Shown here in pieces: positions 1 through 10,397 of a stretch of 39,953 bases of DNA (its first letter is position 1; the number at the start of each line of letters is the position of its first letter). The DNA lies in the NCBI GenBank assembly GCA_964615935.1, contig CAZTTG010000055.1, positions 1-39,953 of the forward strand. Reading direction: 5' to 3'. The notes below the pieces were generated by a model. The model was not told the origin of the DNA. It did not search any database and saw nothing but the letters and a program-made list of their open reading frames with translations. The translations under genes were made by a program, and so were the position numbers. The DNA comes from CAZTTG01 sp964615935 (GTDB lineage: Bacteria > Planctomycetota > UBA1135 > GCA-002686595).

Positions 1-26
1 TGCTCGCTGCGCTCGCGTGGCGCGGA

Positions 27-67
27 CGGGCCCCTGACGGGGCCCGCGCTCGCCTGCCGGCGAGCGC
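27..67. repeat. Two back-to-back perfect hairpins
   Basis: An 8-bp perfect stem (27-34 with 39-46, tetraloop TGAC) is followed at once by another 8-bp perfect stem (46-53 with 60-67, six-base loop). Both lie downstream of the minus-strand Sua5/phosphatase gene and abut its terminator-like hairpin at 67-130. No T-tract follows. They may belong to a structured intergenic element that continues off the left edge of the window. Confidence 0.5.
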
Positions 68-130
68 TAGAGGCCTTGGGCGCCGTAGCTCGGTTGCCAG
101 GCCCACGCAACGGGCGCCCAAGACCTCTAG
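67..130 (-). terminator. Large terminator-like hairpin at the 3' end of the Sua5/phosphatase gene
   Basis: An 18-bp stem (67-84 with 113-130) overlaps the stop codon of the minus-strand gene. The single imperfect pair reads C-A on the plus strand but G-U in minus-strand RNA, so the stem is fully paired only in the transcript of that gene. The loop contains a further 5-bp stem (93-97 with 107-111). No U-tract follows, so termination is inferred from the stem alone; an mRNA 3'-end stabiliser is an alternative. Confidence 0.55.
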
Positions 131-1248
131 ACCCACTCCTCCAGCCGCTGCTCCAGGCACCGCCGGATGCGGTCCGCACAGCGCCGGTAGTCCTCCAGGC
201 TGCCGCCGATGGGATCGGGGATGTCCAGGCCGTCGGGAGCCAGCAGGGCGATCGATCCGTCCTGGCCGGGGGGCACGGTGAGGCGCAGGGCTTCCACGTG
301 GGAGCGGGTCATGCAGTAGACCCGGTCCGCGGCGGACACCACCGCCGCGGTCGCTGGGCTAGAGCGGTGCCCGGAGAGGTCGAGGCCCTCGGCCGCGAGG
401 ACCTCCAGGGCGTGTCCGGAGGCGGGCGAGCCGGAGGAGGCGTAGGCGCCCATGGACCCCAGCGAGAAGCCGAAGCGGCCCAGCCCGTCCCCCTCGACCC
501 CCAGGCGGTCGGCGATGAGGCGCTGCGCCAGGCCCTCGGCCATGGGGCTGCGGCAGGTGTTGCCCGTGCAGCAGAAGGCGATCGAGAGGCCGGCGGTGCG
601 CCGGAGCGGCTCCAGGTCGTGGAGGCCCTCGCGCAGGAGCTCGAAGCGGCCCGCGCCCACCCGCAGGACGGCCGAGGCCTCGCCCATGCGGGCCGGACCG
701 TCGTCGATCACGAGCCGGATGGCGCTGCCCAGGGCCGAGGGGATCCGGGATCCGGGGAGGGGCTCCTGGCCGGCCCGGTTGGCGCTGGACATGACCGTCG
801 GGAAGGGGAGCTCCTCGAGGAGCTGGGCGGTGGCGAAGTGGGCCGGGAAGCGCACCCCGGTCCAGCCCTCGCGGCTGGCGAGGTCGAGCTTGCCGGCCAG
901 CCCCCGCAGGACCAGCGTGAGGGGGCCCGGCCAGTAGCGCCGCGTCAGGCGCTCGACCACCGCCCGGGGCGAGGTCTGGGGGGAGGAGGCCGGGAGGTCC
1001 TCCACCGCCGCGCGGCTCCCCACGTGCCAGGTGAAGCCGCGGGTGTCCTGGCTGTCCTTGGCGAGGCGCAGGGCCTCGAGCGCCGGCAGGCTGTCGGCGC
1101 GGGCGGCGATGCCGTAGACCGTCTCCGTGGGCAGGGCCACCAGGCCGTCTCCGGCCAGCACCTCGGCCACCCGCTTGCGGATGCGGCGGGGGAAGGGCTG
1201 GTCCCCGGTCCTCTCGCCGAGCTCGATGTGTTCGGGCTGCCTGGGCAT
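127..1248 (-). CDS. Sua5/YrdC-family threonylcarbamoyl-AMP synthase fused to a low-molecular-weight (YwlE-like) phosphatase
   Basis: A 373-residue two-domain cytosolic protein. Residues about 20-210 are a Sua5/YrdC domain, which makes threonylcarbamoyl-AMP for the t6A modification of ANN-decoding tRNAs: PTETVYGIAA at 40-49, WPGPLT at 106-111, GVRFP at 131-135 and SSANRAGQ at 154-161. The usual K-G-R-P segment is replaced by a divergent KDSQDTRGF stretch, so activity is likely but not certain. Residues 222-373 are a complete LMW phosphatase: P-loop CTGNTCRSP with nucleophile Cys227 and Arg233, and the general-acid Asp345-Pro346. The P-loop Thr231 is the residue that marks protein-arginine phosphatases of the YwlE type, where tyrosine phosphatases usually carry Ile. 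In Bacillus the separate genes ywlC (Sua5) and ywlE lie close together, so this looks like a fusion of that neighbourhood. The gene is divergent from the kinase operon at 1349. The start is ATG with only a weak ribosome-binding site. Confidence 0.9.
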   Translation of the reverse strand: MPRQPEHIELGERTGDQPFPRRIRKRVAEVLAGDGLVALPTETVYGIAARADSLPALEALRLAKDSQDTRGFTWHVGSRAAVEDLPASSPQTSPRAVVERLTRRYWPGPLTLVLRGLAGKLDLASREGWTGVRFPAHFATAQLLEELPFPTVMSSANRAGQEPLPGSRIPSALGSAIRLVIDDGPARMGEASAVLRVGAGRFELLREGLHDLEPLRRTAGLSIAFCCTGNTCRSPMAEGLAQRLIADRLGVEGDGLGRFGFSLGSMGAYASSGSPASGHALEVLAAEGLDLSGHRSSPATAAVVSAADRVYCMTRSHVEALRLTVPPGQDGSIALLAPDGLDIPDPIGGSLEDYRRCADRIRRCLEQRLEEWV

Positions 1249-1279
1249 GCGCGCCGTGGAGGGCGACCCACGACGCTGC

Positions 1280-1285
1280 TAGCCT
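1280..1285 (+). promoter_or_regulatory. Possible -10 element (TAGCCT) of the kinase-regulator operon
   Basis: TAGCCT, preceded by GC, lies 64 bases upstream of the kinase start in the 100-base divergent gap. It fits TANNNT, the minimal housekeeping -10 pattern. No convincing -35 hexamer lies 16-18 bases upstream. It is listed because four other gaps hold a similar octamer at comparable positions. Confidence 0.25.
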
Positions 1286-1348
1286 ATCCAGGCGGATCCC
1301 CCAACCCAAGCGCCCCCGATCCGCGGGCCGCGCCAGGGGGACCGGACC

Positions 1349-2916
1349 ATGGTGGAGGAGCTGAATCCCGAGGCCGAGCGCGCGCCGGGGGCGGGCCCGG
1401 AGCCCCGCGAGCCCGAGCGGGATCGCGTGGCCTTCCTGACCAGCCTGGCCGCGGGGCTGGCGCACGAGATCAAGAACCCCCTGTCCACCGTGGCCATCAA
1501 CCTGACCCTGCTGCAGGAGGAGTGGGATCGGGCCGCGATCCAGCGCAACTCCGAGGAGGCCGAGGCGACCCCGCGGGAGAAGCGCTCCCTGAAGCGCCTG
1601 CTGGCCCTGCAGCGCGAGGTGGCGCGGCTGGAGCACGTGCTGGAGGAGTTCCTGGCCTTCGCGCGCGAAGGCGAGGTCAACCGCGCCCCCGCGGACGTGG
1701 TGGAGCTCGTACGGGGAGTCCTGGAGCCGAACGAGGCCGAGGACCGCCGGGCGGACATCCGCCACCGGATCGAGCTGCCTCCCCTGCCCCCGGTCATGCT
1801 GGACCGGCGGGCCATCCGCCTGGCGCTCCAGAATCTTCTCGCCAACGCGCGGGAGGCCATGCCCGAGGGTGGCGAGGTGCGCGTGAGCGGTCGCCGCGAG
1901 CGCGGGTGGGTGGAGCTCACCATCGCCGACACCGGGGTGGGCATGGGCCCCGAGCAGCTCGCCCGCTGCTTCGACGAGTTCTGGTCGGACAAGAGGGGCG
2001 GCACCGGGCTGGGACTGCCCACCGCGCGGCGCATCGTGGAGGAGCACGGCGGGGGCCTGACCGCGAGCTCCGAGCGGGGCCGAGGGACGGCGATCTCGAT
2101 CTGGTTGCCCCTGGTGACCGAGCAGCCGGCCGCCAGCGAGCCCGGCCCCTGGCCGGGGGCCGAGGCCGGCGCCCGGGGTGCAGGGCGCCTGGCCCTCCTG
2201 TCGCGGGCCGCCGGCGGCCTGGCCCACGAGATCAAGAACCCCCTCTCGACCATGTCGATCAACCTGAGCGTGCTGCGCCAGGACTGGACCCGCGGCGCGT
2301 CGCGGCCGGACGAGGGTCCCGCCGAGCTCAGCCCTCGCGAGCGGCGCTCGGTGAAGCGCATCGACACCCTGCAGCGGGAGGTGGGGCGCCTGGAGCAGAT
2401 CCTGGAGGAGTTCCTGGGCTACGCGCGCGGGGGCGAGCTGGTGCGCGAGCCGGTGGACCTGGCCGGGCTGGTCCGGGAGGTGCTGGACTTCGTGGAGGCC
2501 GAGGACCGCGGGCTGGGCATCCGCCAGCACGTGGACCTGGAGGTCAACCTGCCGCCGGTGCCGGTCGACGAGAAGGCCGTTCGGGAGGCCCTGCTCAACC
2601 TCCTGGTCAACGCCCGCCACGCCATGCCCGGGGGCGGGGAGCTGATCGTGCGGCTGCGGCGGACCGGAACCTGGGCCGAGCTCTCGGTCACCGACACGGG
2701 GGTGGGGATGCGGGAGGAGCAGCGCCAGCGCTGCTTCGACGAGTTCTGGTCGGACAAGAAGGGCGGCACCGGGCTGGGGCTCTCCACGACCCGGCGCATC
2801 CTGGAGGACCACGGCGGCCGGATCTCGGTGATCTCGGAGCGGGGGAGGGGGACCTCCTTCACCCTGTGGCTGCCGCTGTCGGGCGGGCTGACCCGCGGCG
2901 AGGACGAGGAGAGAAC

Positions 2917-2920
<4 letters not shown>
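1349..2920 (+). CDS. Tandem double histidine kinase (HisKA-HATPase twice), no sensor domain
   Basis: 523 residues without a membrane segment, PAS, GAF or other recognisable input domain. The protein contains two complete NtrB-type kinase cores in series. Core 1 has the phosphoacceptor His39 in GLAHEIKNPLST, N-box Asn162/166, DTGVGM at 194-199 and GGTGLGL at 217-223. Core 2 has His293 in the same motif, N-box Asn417/421, DTGVGM at 449-454 and GGTGLGL at 472-478. The cores are offset by about 255 residues and remain similar at DNA level (positions 1966-2011 and 2731-2776 differ by about one base), which points to a fairly recent in-gene duplication. The ATG is preceded by an AGGGGGA ribosome-binding site. 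The stop overlaps the response-regulator start (ATGA), so the latter is the expected phosphorylation partner. It probably responds to a cytosolic partner protein rather than to an external ligand. Both cores look catalytically intact. Confidence 0.93.
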
Positions 2921-4305
<1,385 letters not shown>

Positions 4306-4341
4306 GGGGGGGCGTGGTGGGTGTGTCTGACGGGCGCGGAG

Positions 4342-4496
4342 GGACGATTCGTGCTGCCGTGAGGCCGCGACCGACGCGAAGGCAGACGTGAGCGGTCTAC
4401 TCGGCGAGCGCCCGCGGAGCGGGCGCGGCCTCGTCACAGCCTGCCGGGACGCCCACGGGGTTCCTGCCCCCACGAGCGATTCCTGCTGCCGTGAGG
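4342..4496 (+). repeat. Dispersed intergenic repeat, copy A
   Basis: Positions 4342-4443 align with 39853-39953 with about seven mismatches and no gaps over 101 bases, by eye. The continuation 4435-4496 matches the 5' flank of the other copy (39814-39874). Both copies are therefore permuted pieces of one tandem unit. In copy A the motif CGATTC..G..GCCGTGAGGC recurs at a 132-base interval (4346 and 4478). An 8-bp stem with a 3-base loop (4408-4415 with 4419-4426) lies in the best-conserved part. No terminal inverted repeats or open reading frame suggest a transposon. Confidence 0.8.
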
Positions 4497-4601
4497 CATG
4501 GCCTGCGCAACTACGGCGTCGGACGGTTCGACCGATGATCACGCCACATGCTCGGTGCGCTGCGCGCACCTCGCGTGGCGTCACGGCGCCACTCGGCGCC
4601 G

Positions 4602-4621
4602 GCGCGGCAAGTGTGCCGCGC
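4602..4621. repeat. GCGCGGCA-AGTG-TGCCGCGC hairpin, copy 1
   Basis: An 8-bp perfect stem with loop AGTG. The 21 bases from 4602 are identical to 16092-16112, and the similarity continues on the right side (GTAGGTCCCCGGC against GGAGGTACCCGGC) but not on the left. It looks like a decayed relative of the 25-bp inverted repeat at 16075-16128. It sits within 110 bases of dispersed repeat copy A, just as the other sits beside a reversed fragment of that repeat. Confidence 0.6.
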
Positions 4622-4830
4622 GTGTAGGTCCCCGGCCCAGGGCGTGGGCTCGTCCTTGGTCGGAGCCACCAGGCCCAGCGCGGCCGGGAGTTCGCCAGCT
4701 CCCACTCCACCTGCCAATGCGGCAGGGGGCAGCCCGGCGACCCCCCCGGCCTGCCATCCTGGCACTCGTCAAGGCGGACTCCCTTCACCTAACTCCAGTC
4801 CAACCAGCCCCTTAGGCACCCCCGACCCCC

Positions 4831-4846
4831 TGGCACGGAGTTTGAA
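4831..4846 (+). promoter_or_regulatory. Candidate sigma-54 (-24/-12) promoter of dnaK
   Basis: TGGCAC-N5-TTGAA matches the TGGCAC-N5-TTGCW consensus at spacing and all but one conserved base: the -12 GC reads GA. It would place the transcription start near 4857, leaving about 32 bases of leader before dnaK. An NtrC-family activator is encoded immediately upstream. The mismatch falls in a normally well-conserved position, which limits confidence. Confidence 0.4.
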
Positions 4847-4888
4847 CCTGCCCGCCGTCCAGACAGCCGCAAGGAGCCACGGAGCATC

Positions 4889-6832
4889 ATGACCAAGCAA
4901 GGCAAGATCATCGGGATCGACCTGGGGACCACCAACTCGGTCGTGTCCGTGATGGAGGGCGGAGAGCCGATCGTCATCACCAACCTCGAGGGCTCGCGAA
5001 CCACCCCCTCGGTGGTGGCCTTCCAGCAGGACGGCAACCGGCTGGTGGGGGCACCGGCGCGGCGCCAGGCGGTCACCAACCCGACCCGCACGGTCTCCTC
5101 CATCAAGCGCTTCATGGGCCGCCGCCACGAGGAGGTGAGCTCCGAGGAGAAGCGCGTCGCCTACACGCTGGAGGGCGGGCCGGAGGAGCTGGTCAAGGTC
5201 GACATCGACGGCAAGCACCACACCCCGCCCGAGATCAGCGCCATGGTGCTGACGGCCCTCAAGGAGGCCGCCGAGGCGCACCTGGGCGAGACCGTCACCC
5301 GCGCGGTCATCACGGTCCCGGCCTACTTCAACGACTCCCAGCGGCAGGCCACCAAGGACGCCGGCACCATCGCCGGCCTGCAGGTGGAGCGCATCATCAA
5401 CGAGCCCACCGCGGCCACCCTGGCCTACGGCCTGGACAAGGACAAGAGCGGCAAGATCGCGGTCTACGACCTGGGCGGGGGCACCTTCGACATCTCCATC
5501 CTGGAGATCGGCGAGGGCGTCTTCGAGGTGCTCTCGACCAACGGCGACACGCACCTGGGTGGGGACGACTTCGACCAGGAGCTGATCACCTGGGTGGCCG
5601 ACGAGTTCAAGCGCGAGAGCGGGATCGACATCCGCAGCGACCCCATGGCCCTGCAGCGCCTGAAGGAGGCCTGCGAGAAGGCCAAGTGCGAGCTCTCTAG
5701 CGCCACCCAGACGGACATCAACCTGCCCTTCATCTCCGCCGACCAGACGGGGCCCAAGCACCTGACGATGAACGTCAACCGGGCCCGCTTCAACGAGCTG
5801 ACCGCGGCCCTGGTGGAGCGCACGCGGCGGCCATGCCAGCAGGCGCTCGAGGACGCCGGGGTCCAGCCGGGCCAGGTGGACGAGGTCATCCTGGTGGGCG
5901 GCTCGACCCGCACCCCGGCGGTGCAGGAGATGGTCAAGAGCATCTTCCAGCGCGAGCCCAACAAGAGCGTCAACCCCGACGAGGTGGTCGCCGTGGGGGC
6001 CGCCATCCAGGGCGGCATCCTGGCCGGCGAGGTGGCCGACGTGGTGCTGCTCGACGTGACCCCGCTCTCGCTGGGGATCGAGACCCTGGGCGGCGTCAGC
6101 ACCCAGCTGATCCAGCGCAACACCACCATCCCCACGGCCAAGAGCCAGATCTTCTCGACCGCCAGCGACAGCCAGCCCAGCGTCGAGATCCACGTCCTGC
6201 AGGGCGAGCGCGAGTTCGCCAAGGACAACCGCACCCTGGGCCGCTTCCACCTGGACGGCATCCCGCCGGCACCCCGCGGCATGCCCCAGATCGAGGTGAG
6301 CTTCGACATCGACGCCAACGGCATCCTGAACGTCAAGGCGGTCGACAAGGGCACCGGCAAGGAGCAGACCATCCGCATCGAGTCCTCCTCCGGGCTCTCG
6401 AAGGACGAGGTCGAGCGCATGACCGCCGAGGCCGAGGCCCACCGCGGCGAGGACCAGGACCGCCGGGAGCTGGTCGACCTCAAGAACCAGGCCGACCAGA
6501 TCGTGCACGAGACCGAGAAGCACCTGGCCGAGCACGCGGACAAGCTCTCCGAGGAGGACCGCCAAGCGGTCGAGGCGGCCCGCGACGAGCTGAAGAAGGC
6601 CGCCGAGGGCGAGGACAAGCAGGCCATCGAGAAGGCCATGGCCGACTTCCAGGCCAAGGCGCAGAAGCTGGGCGAGATCCTCTACCAGCAGGCCCAGGCC
6701 GAGGGCGCCGGCGCCGCCGGGGCGGGCGCCGATCCCGGCGGCCCCCCGCCGGGTGGCCCCGCCCCCGGAGGGGAGGCCGCGGGGGGCAGCAACGACGAGC
6801 CGGTCGACGCGGACTTCGAGGTCAAGGCCTGA
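4889..6832 (+). CDS. dnaK: Molecular chaperone DnaK (Hsp70)
   Basis: 647 residues, the full length of the family. The nucleotide-binding domain starts with IIGIDLGTTNSVVSVMEGG (residues about 7-25) and contains TVPAYFNDSQRQATKDAG, the IINEPTAATLAYGLDK segment, DLGGGTFDISIL and the ILVGGSTRTPAVQ motif. The substrate-binding domain follows after DVTPLSLGIETLGG. The C-terminus has a Gly/Pro/Ala-rich linker and ends in DADFEVKA, comparable to the DADFEEV-type tails of bacterial DnaK. Role: ATP-driven folding and refolding with DnaJ and GrpE. Neither partner gene is present here; dnaK stands alone between the repeat-bearing gap and the ABC operon. GGAG precedes the ATG by four bases, and AAGGAG lies 12 bases upstream. 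A sigma-54-like element precedes it. I see no CIRCE operator. Confidence 0.98.
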   Translation: MTKQGKIIGIDLGTTNSVVSVMEGGEPIVITNLEGSRTTPSVVAFQQDGNRLVGAPARRQAVTNPTRTVSSIKRFMGRRHEEVSSEEKRVAYTLEGGPEELVKVDIDGKHHTPPEISAMVLTALKEAAEAHLGETVTRAVITVPAYFNDSQRQATKDAGTIAGLQVERIINEPTAATLAYGLDKDKSGKIAVYDLGGGTFDISILEIGEGVFEVLSTNGDTHLGGDDFDQELITWVADEFKRESGIDIRSDPMALQRLKEACEKAKCELSSATQTDINLPFISADQTGPKHLTMNVNRARFNELTAALVERTRRPCQQALEDAGVQPGQVDEVILVGGSTRTPAVQEMVKSIFQREPNKSVNPDEVVAVGAAIQGGILAGEVADVVLLDVTPLSLGIETLGGVSTQLIQRNTTIPTAKSQIFSTASDSQPSVEIHVLQGEREFAKDNRTLGRFHLDGIPPAPRGMPQIEVSFDIDANGILNVKAVDKGTGKEQTIRIESSSGLSKDEVERMTAEAEAHRGEDQDRRELVDLKNQADQIVHETEKHLAEHADKLSEEDRQAVEAARDELKKAAEGEDKQAIEKAMADFQAKAQKLGEILYQQAQAEGAGAAGAGADPGGPPPGGPAPGGEAAGGSNDEPVDADFEVKA

Positions 6833-6890
6833 GGCCGGCGCCTGCCCCTTGCCGGGCCGGGTCGCCTCGCAGACAATTCGCGGGCGGGCC

Positions 6891-6902
6891 CCCCCGCGGG
6901 GG
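6891..6902. other. GC palindrome downstream of dnaK
   Basis: A 12-base perfect palindrome of five C, GC and five G lies in the 267-base gap between dnaK and the ABC operon. It has no loop or T-tract, so it is weak evidence for a terminator. The rest of the gap (6833-7099) shows no gene. GGAAC at 7044 and CGTAC at 7060 are too close together for an ECF promoter. Confidence 0.25.
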
Positions 6903-7099
6903 CGGCCCCGCCTTCGATTCGCTCTCCGTCCCCCGGGTTCCCCCCCAAAGCGCACGGGCACCCGATCGAATTCGCACGAGCCCGCCGGGCGCCGGGGCCG
7001 CGGAGCCCGCCGGCGAGGCCCTCGCCGGGTCTCCCACCCGCCGGGAACGCTTGGTGCAACGTACGACCGCCTGGGCAGCGCCCCAGCGAAGACCGATCC

Positions 7100-8079
<980 letters not shown>

Positions 8080-8083
<4 letters not shown>

Positions 8084-8826
8084 GGGGCCTCCTCATCATC
8101 TACCGGCGGGAGCTGGTGGCCCTGTTCCTGACGCCGCTCGCCTGGCTCCTGCTGTGCATCGCCCTGCCGCTCAACGGCTTCCTCTTCGTGGCCGTGCTGG
8201 GCGAGTACGGCGGGGACCTGACCCGGGCCCTGCGCTACATGCTGGGGGAGTCCTTCGTCTTCTGGGGCCTCATGGTCTTCCTGCCGCCGCTCTTGACCAT
8301 GCGGCAGATCAGCGAGGAGTCGCGCACCGGCGTGCTCGAGTACCTCCTGACCGCCCCGGTCACCGACGCCGCGGTGGTGTGCGGCAAGCTCCTCGCCGCC
8401 ACCACGGTGATGGCCCTCTTCTGGCTCTCCAACCTGATCTACGGCCTGGCCGCCCACGGGCTCGGGACGGCGCCCGACTGGCCCGCCCTGCTGTGCGCCT
8501 ACGTGGGCGCGGTGCTGGCCTCGGCGCTGTTCGTCTCGATCGGGCTGGTGGCCAGCGCCTTCTCGGGGACGCCGCTCCTGGCGGCGGTGCTGGCCTTCGC
8601 CGGCAGCGTCCTGGTCCTGCTGCTGCCCTTCGCGCAGGGAGTGGCCGGCCTCCCCGAGGGCCACTGGTCGGGCGAGGTCCTGGCCCAGCTCGACGTGACC
8701 CGGCGCTACATGGGGTCCTTCATGATGGGGGTGCTGGACCTCTCCCACGTGGTGTTCTTCCTGGTGTGGACCTTCTTCTTCGGCTTCCTGGCCACCCGGC
8801 TGGTCGAATCGAGGCGCTGGCGATGA
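8080..8826 (+). CDS. ABC-2 permease, GldF-like
   Basis: 248 residues and strongly hydrophobic, with about six membrane segments. The N-terminal IIYRRELVALFLTPLAWLL is typical of GldF and other ABC-2 permeases, whose first helix follows a cytosolic Arg-Glu-Leu segment. The middle has MRQISEESRTGVLEYLLTAPVTD, which matches the E-E-(R/K)-x-G-T-x-E-x-L-x-T-x-P hallmark of the family. It overlaps the ATPase gene by four bases and the GldG-like gene by four bases (8823-8826), so the three are translationally coupled. It forms the membrane channel of the exporter, presumably as a dimer. Confidence 0.9.
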
Positions 8827-10397
8827 GCGCTCCCCGACGACGAGGAGGAACGGGCCCCCTCACGCGGGTGCTGCTCGCCGTGCAGGTGGGCTTCTCCGTG
8901 CTGCTGGCGGCGCTGGTCGCCTTCCTGGTGGTCTGGGTCCTCCAGCGCCCGGCCCTGCACCTGCGGTGGGACCTGACGCGGGATCGCGGCTCCTCGCTGG
9001 ATCCGGCCGCCGCCGGGCTGATCGCGCAAATGCCCGAGCCGGTCCGGATCGACATCTTCTTCCAGGGCGCGCGGAGCCTGGCGCGCCACCAGTACCAAGC
9101 CTACACCGAGGCCACGAGCCTGATGCGGGGGCTCCTCTACGTCGCCCAGAACCAGGCGCCGGCCAGGCTGAAGGTGGTCGATCACGACCTGCAGGACCTG
9201 GTCCGCGTGCGCGAGCGCCTGCACGAGCTGGCGGTGCGGGAGGAGACCAACATCGTCGTGGTCTCCCGCCCCAGCGGTCCGCGGACGGTGCTGCGGCTGA
9301 CGCCGGACATCTGCGATCTGGCCCGGATCGACCAGGGCCCCGGCCTGCCGCCGGTCATGCAGCTCACCTCCTTTCGCGGCGAGCAGGCGCTGGTCGATTC
9401 CCTGCTAAGGGTCAGCCAGGAGAGAGCCCCCAAGGTGCTCTTCGCCGCGGGTCACGGGGAGCGCGACAACCAGTCCGTCGAGGCCCGGGCCCTGGGCTGG
9501 GTCCGCGACGCCCTGCTCAGGGACGGCTTCGAGGTGGACCTGTGGGACTCGACCAGCGAGCCGCGGATCCCCTCGGACTGCGACGTCCTGGCCATCGTCG
9601 ATCCGCGGCAGCCGTACTCGCCCGAGGAGGTGGAGTCCATTCAGGCCTTCCTGTCGGCCGGCGGACGAGCCCTAATCACGGCCCAGTACGCGGACTACCT
9701 GGAGGGAGCCGGCAGCGTGTCCGATCTCCTGGCGCGCTACGGGATCCTGGCGCGGCGCGGGGTCATCTGTCGCCCCCTCCTGGGGCCGGGCGGCGAGGAG
9801 CGGTACGGAGACGCTCGGTGCGGCGAGCTCCCCATCGGGCGCGAGGGGCTCGATCCGAGGAGCCCCATCACGAAGCCTCTGTGGGACGCGGAGTACACCG
9901 TCCAGATGCCGCTTTGCCACTCCTTCGACCGCGGCAGCGTGCCGCCCGGGGGATCGCTGATCACCCTGGTGCGCTCGCATCCCAGGGCCTGGCGCGACCT
10001 GGTGGGGACCGAGCCTTGGGGTGACTGGGTGCCCGATCGCAACCTCGAGCGCCGGGACGCCTACTCGCTGTGCATGGCCGTCGAGATCCCGAGCGGGCCG
10101 GGCCCCGGAGCGGGCGAGGCCGGAGAGGGGCGCAGCACGCGCATCGTGGCCGTCGGCGCCTCCGACGCGCTCTGCAACGCCGCCTTCCGCTTCAACCGGG
10201 ACCTGGTCCTGAACGCCTTCAACTGGCTGGCCTCGCGCGAGTCCCGGGTGAAGGTCGGGACCCGGGACCCCATCCAGCGGACCCTGGACGTCCGCGGCGG
10301 GCGCGAGCTGGTCCGCCTGCGCTGGCTGGCGGTGGGGATCCTGCCCGGACTGTGCCTCCTCCTGGGGCTCTTCACCTGGTACCGGAGGCGGCGCTGA
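8823..10397 (+). CDS. GldG-like ABC auxiliary protein (ABC_transp_aux)
   Basis: 524 residues: a cytosolic N-terminus, one membrane helix at about 16-40, a large extracytoplasmic domain and a second helix at about 501-517 ending in the basic WYRRRR tail. This is the layout of GldG, an auxiliary protein of unknown catalytic role in Gld-type ABC exporters. The middle has the family's flavodoxin- or GATase-like fold signature: VLFAAGHGERDN at about 206-217 and DVLAIVDPRQPYSPEEVESIQAFLSAGGRALI, typical of the ABC_transp_aux domain. The start at ATG 8823 overlaps the permease stop; the stop overlaps the next start (TGATG at 10395-10399). Confidence 0.87.
   Translation: MSAPRRRGGTGPLTRVLLAVQVGFSVLLAALVAFLVVWVLQRPALHLRWDLTRDRGSSLDPAAAGLIAQMPEPVRIDIFFQGARSLARHQYQAYTEATSLMRGLLYVAQNQAPARLKVVDHDLQDLVRVRERLHELAVREETNIVVVSRPSGPRTVLRLTPDICDLARIDQGPGLPPVMQLTSFRGEQALVDSLLRVSQERAPKVLFAAGHGERDNQSVEARALGWVRDALLRDGFEVDLWDSTSEPRIPSDCDVLAIVDPRQPYSPEEVESIQAFLSAGGRALITAQYADYLEGAGSVSDLLARYGILARRGVICRPLLGPGGEERYGDARCGELPIGREGLDPRSPITKPLWDAEYTVQMPLCHSFDRGSVPPGGSLITLVRSHPRAWRDLVGTEPWGDWVPDRNLERRDAYSLCMAVEIPSGPGPGAGEAGEGRSTRIVAVGASDALCNAAFRFNRDLVLNAFNWLASRESRVKVGTRDPIQRTLDVRGGRELVRLRWLAVGILPGLCLLLGLFTWYRRRR

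Larger units (their letters stand above)
4306..4888. other. 583-base intergenic region with repeats and a candidate promoter
   Basis: No credible coding region was found: open frames here lack ribosome-binding sites and protein-like composition. The stretch holds a copy of a dispersed repeat (4342-4496), a short GCGCGGCA/TGCCGCGC hairpin also seen at 16092-16112, and a -24/-12-like promoter element 43 bases before dnaK. Confidence 0.7.

Noticed and set aside
359..2812. Long open reading frame antisense to the Sua5 gene and kinase region
   Set aside because: It crosses two well-supported genes on the opposite strand and the composition is low-complexity Arg/Ala/Gly/Pro, as expected of shadow frames in very GC-rich DNA.
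76..2916. Upstream in-frame extension of the NtrC-type regulator
   Set aside because: The frame is open far upstream, but it lies out of frame across the kinase gene. ATG 2917 has the normal receiver-domain start and an ATGA overlap with the kinase stop.
4388..4892. Several short open frames in the 4306-4888 gap
   Set aside because: They sit on the repeat and hairpin elements, lack ribosome-binding sites and have random-looking composition.
7044..7064. ECF-like GGAAC and CGTAC boxes upstream of the ABC operon
   Set aside because: The spacing is 11 bases; ECF promoters need about 15-17 between the boxes.
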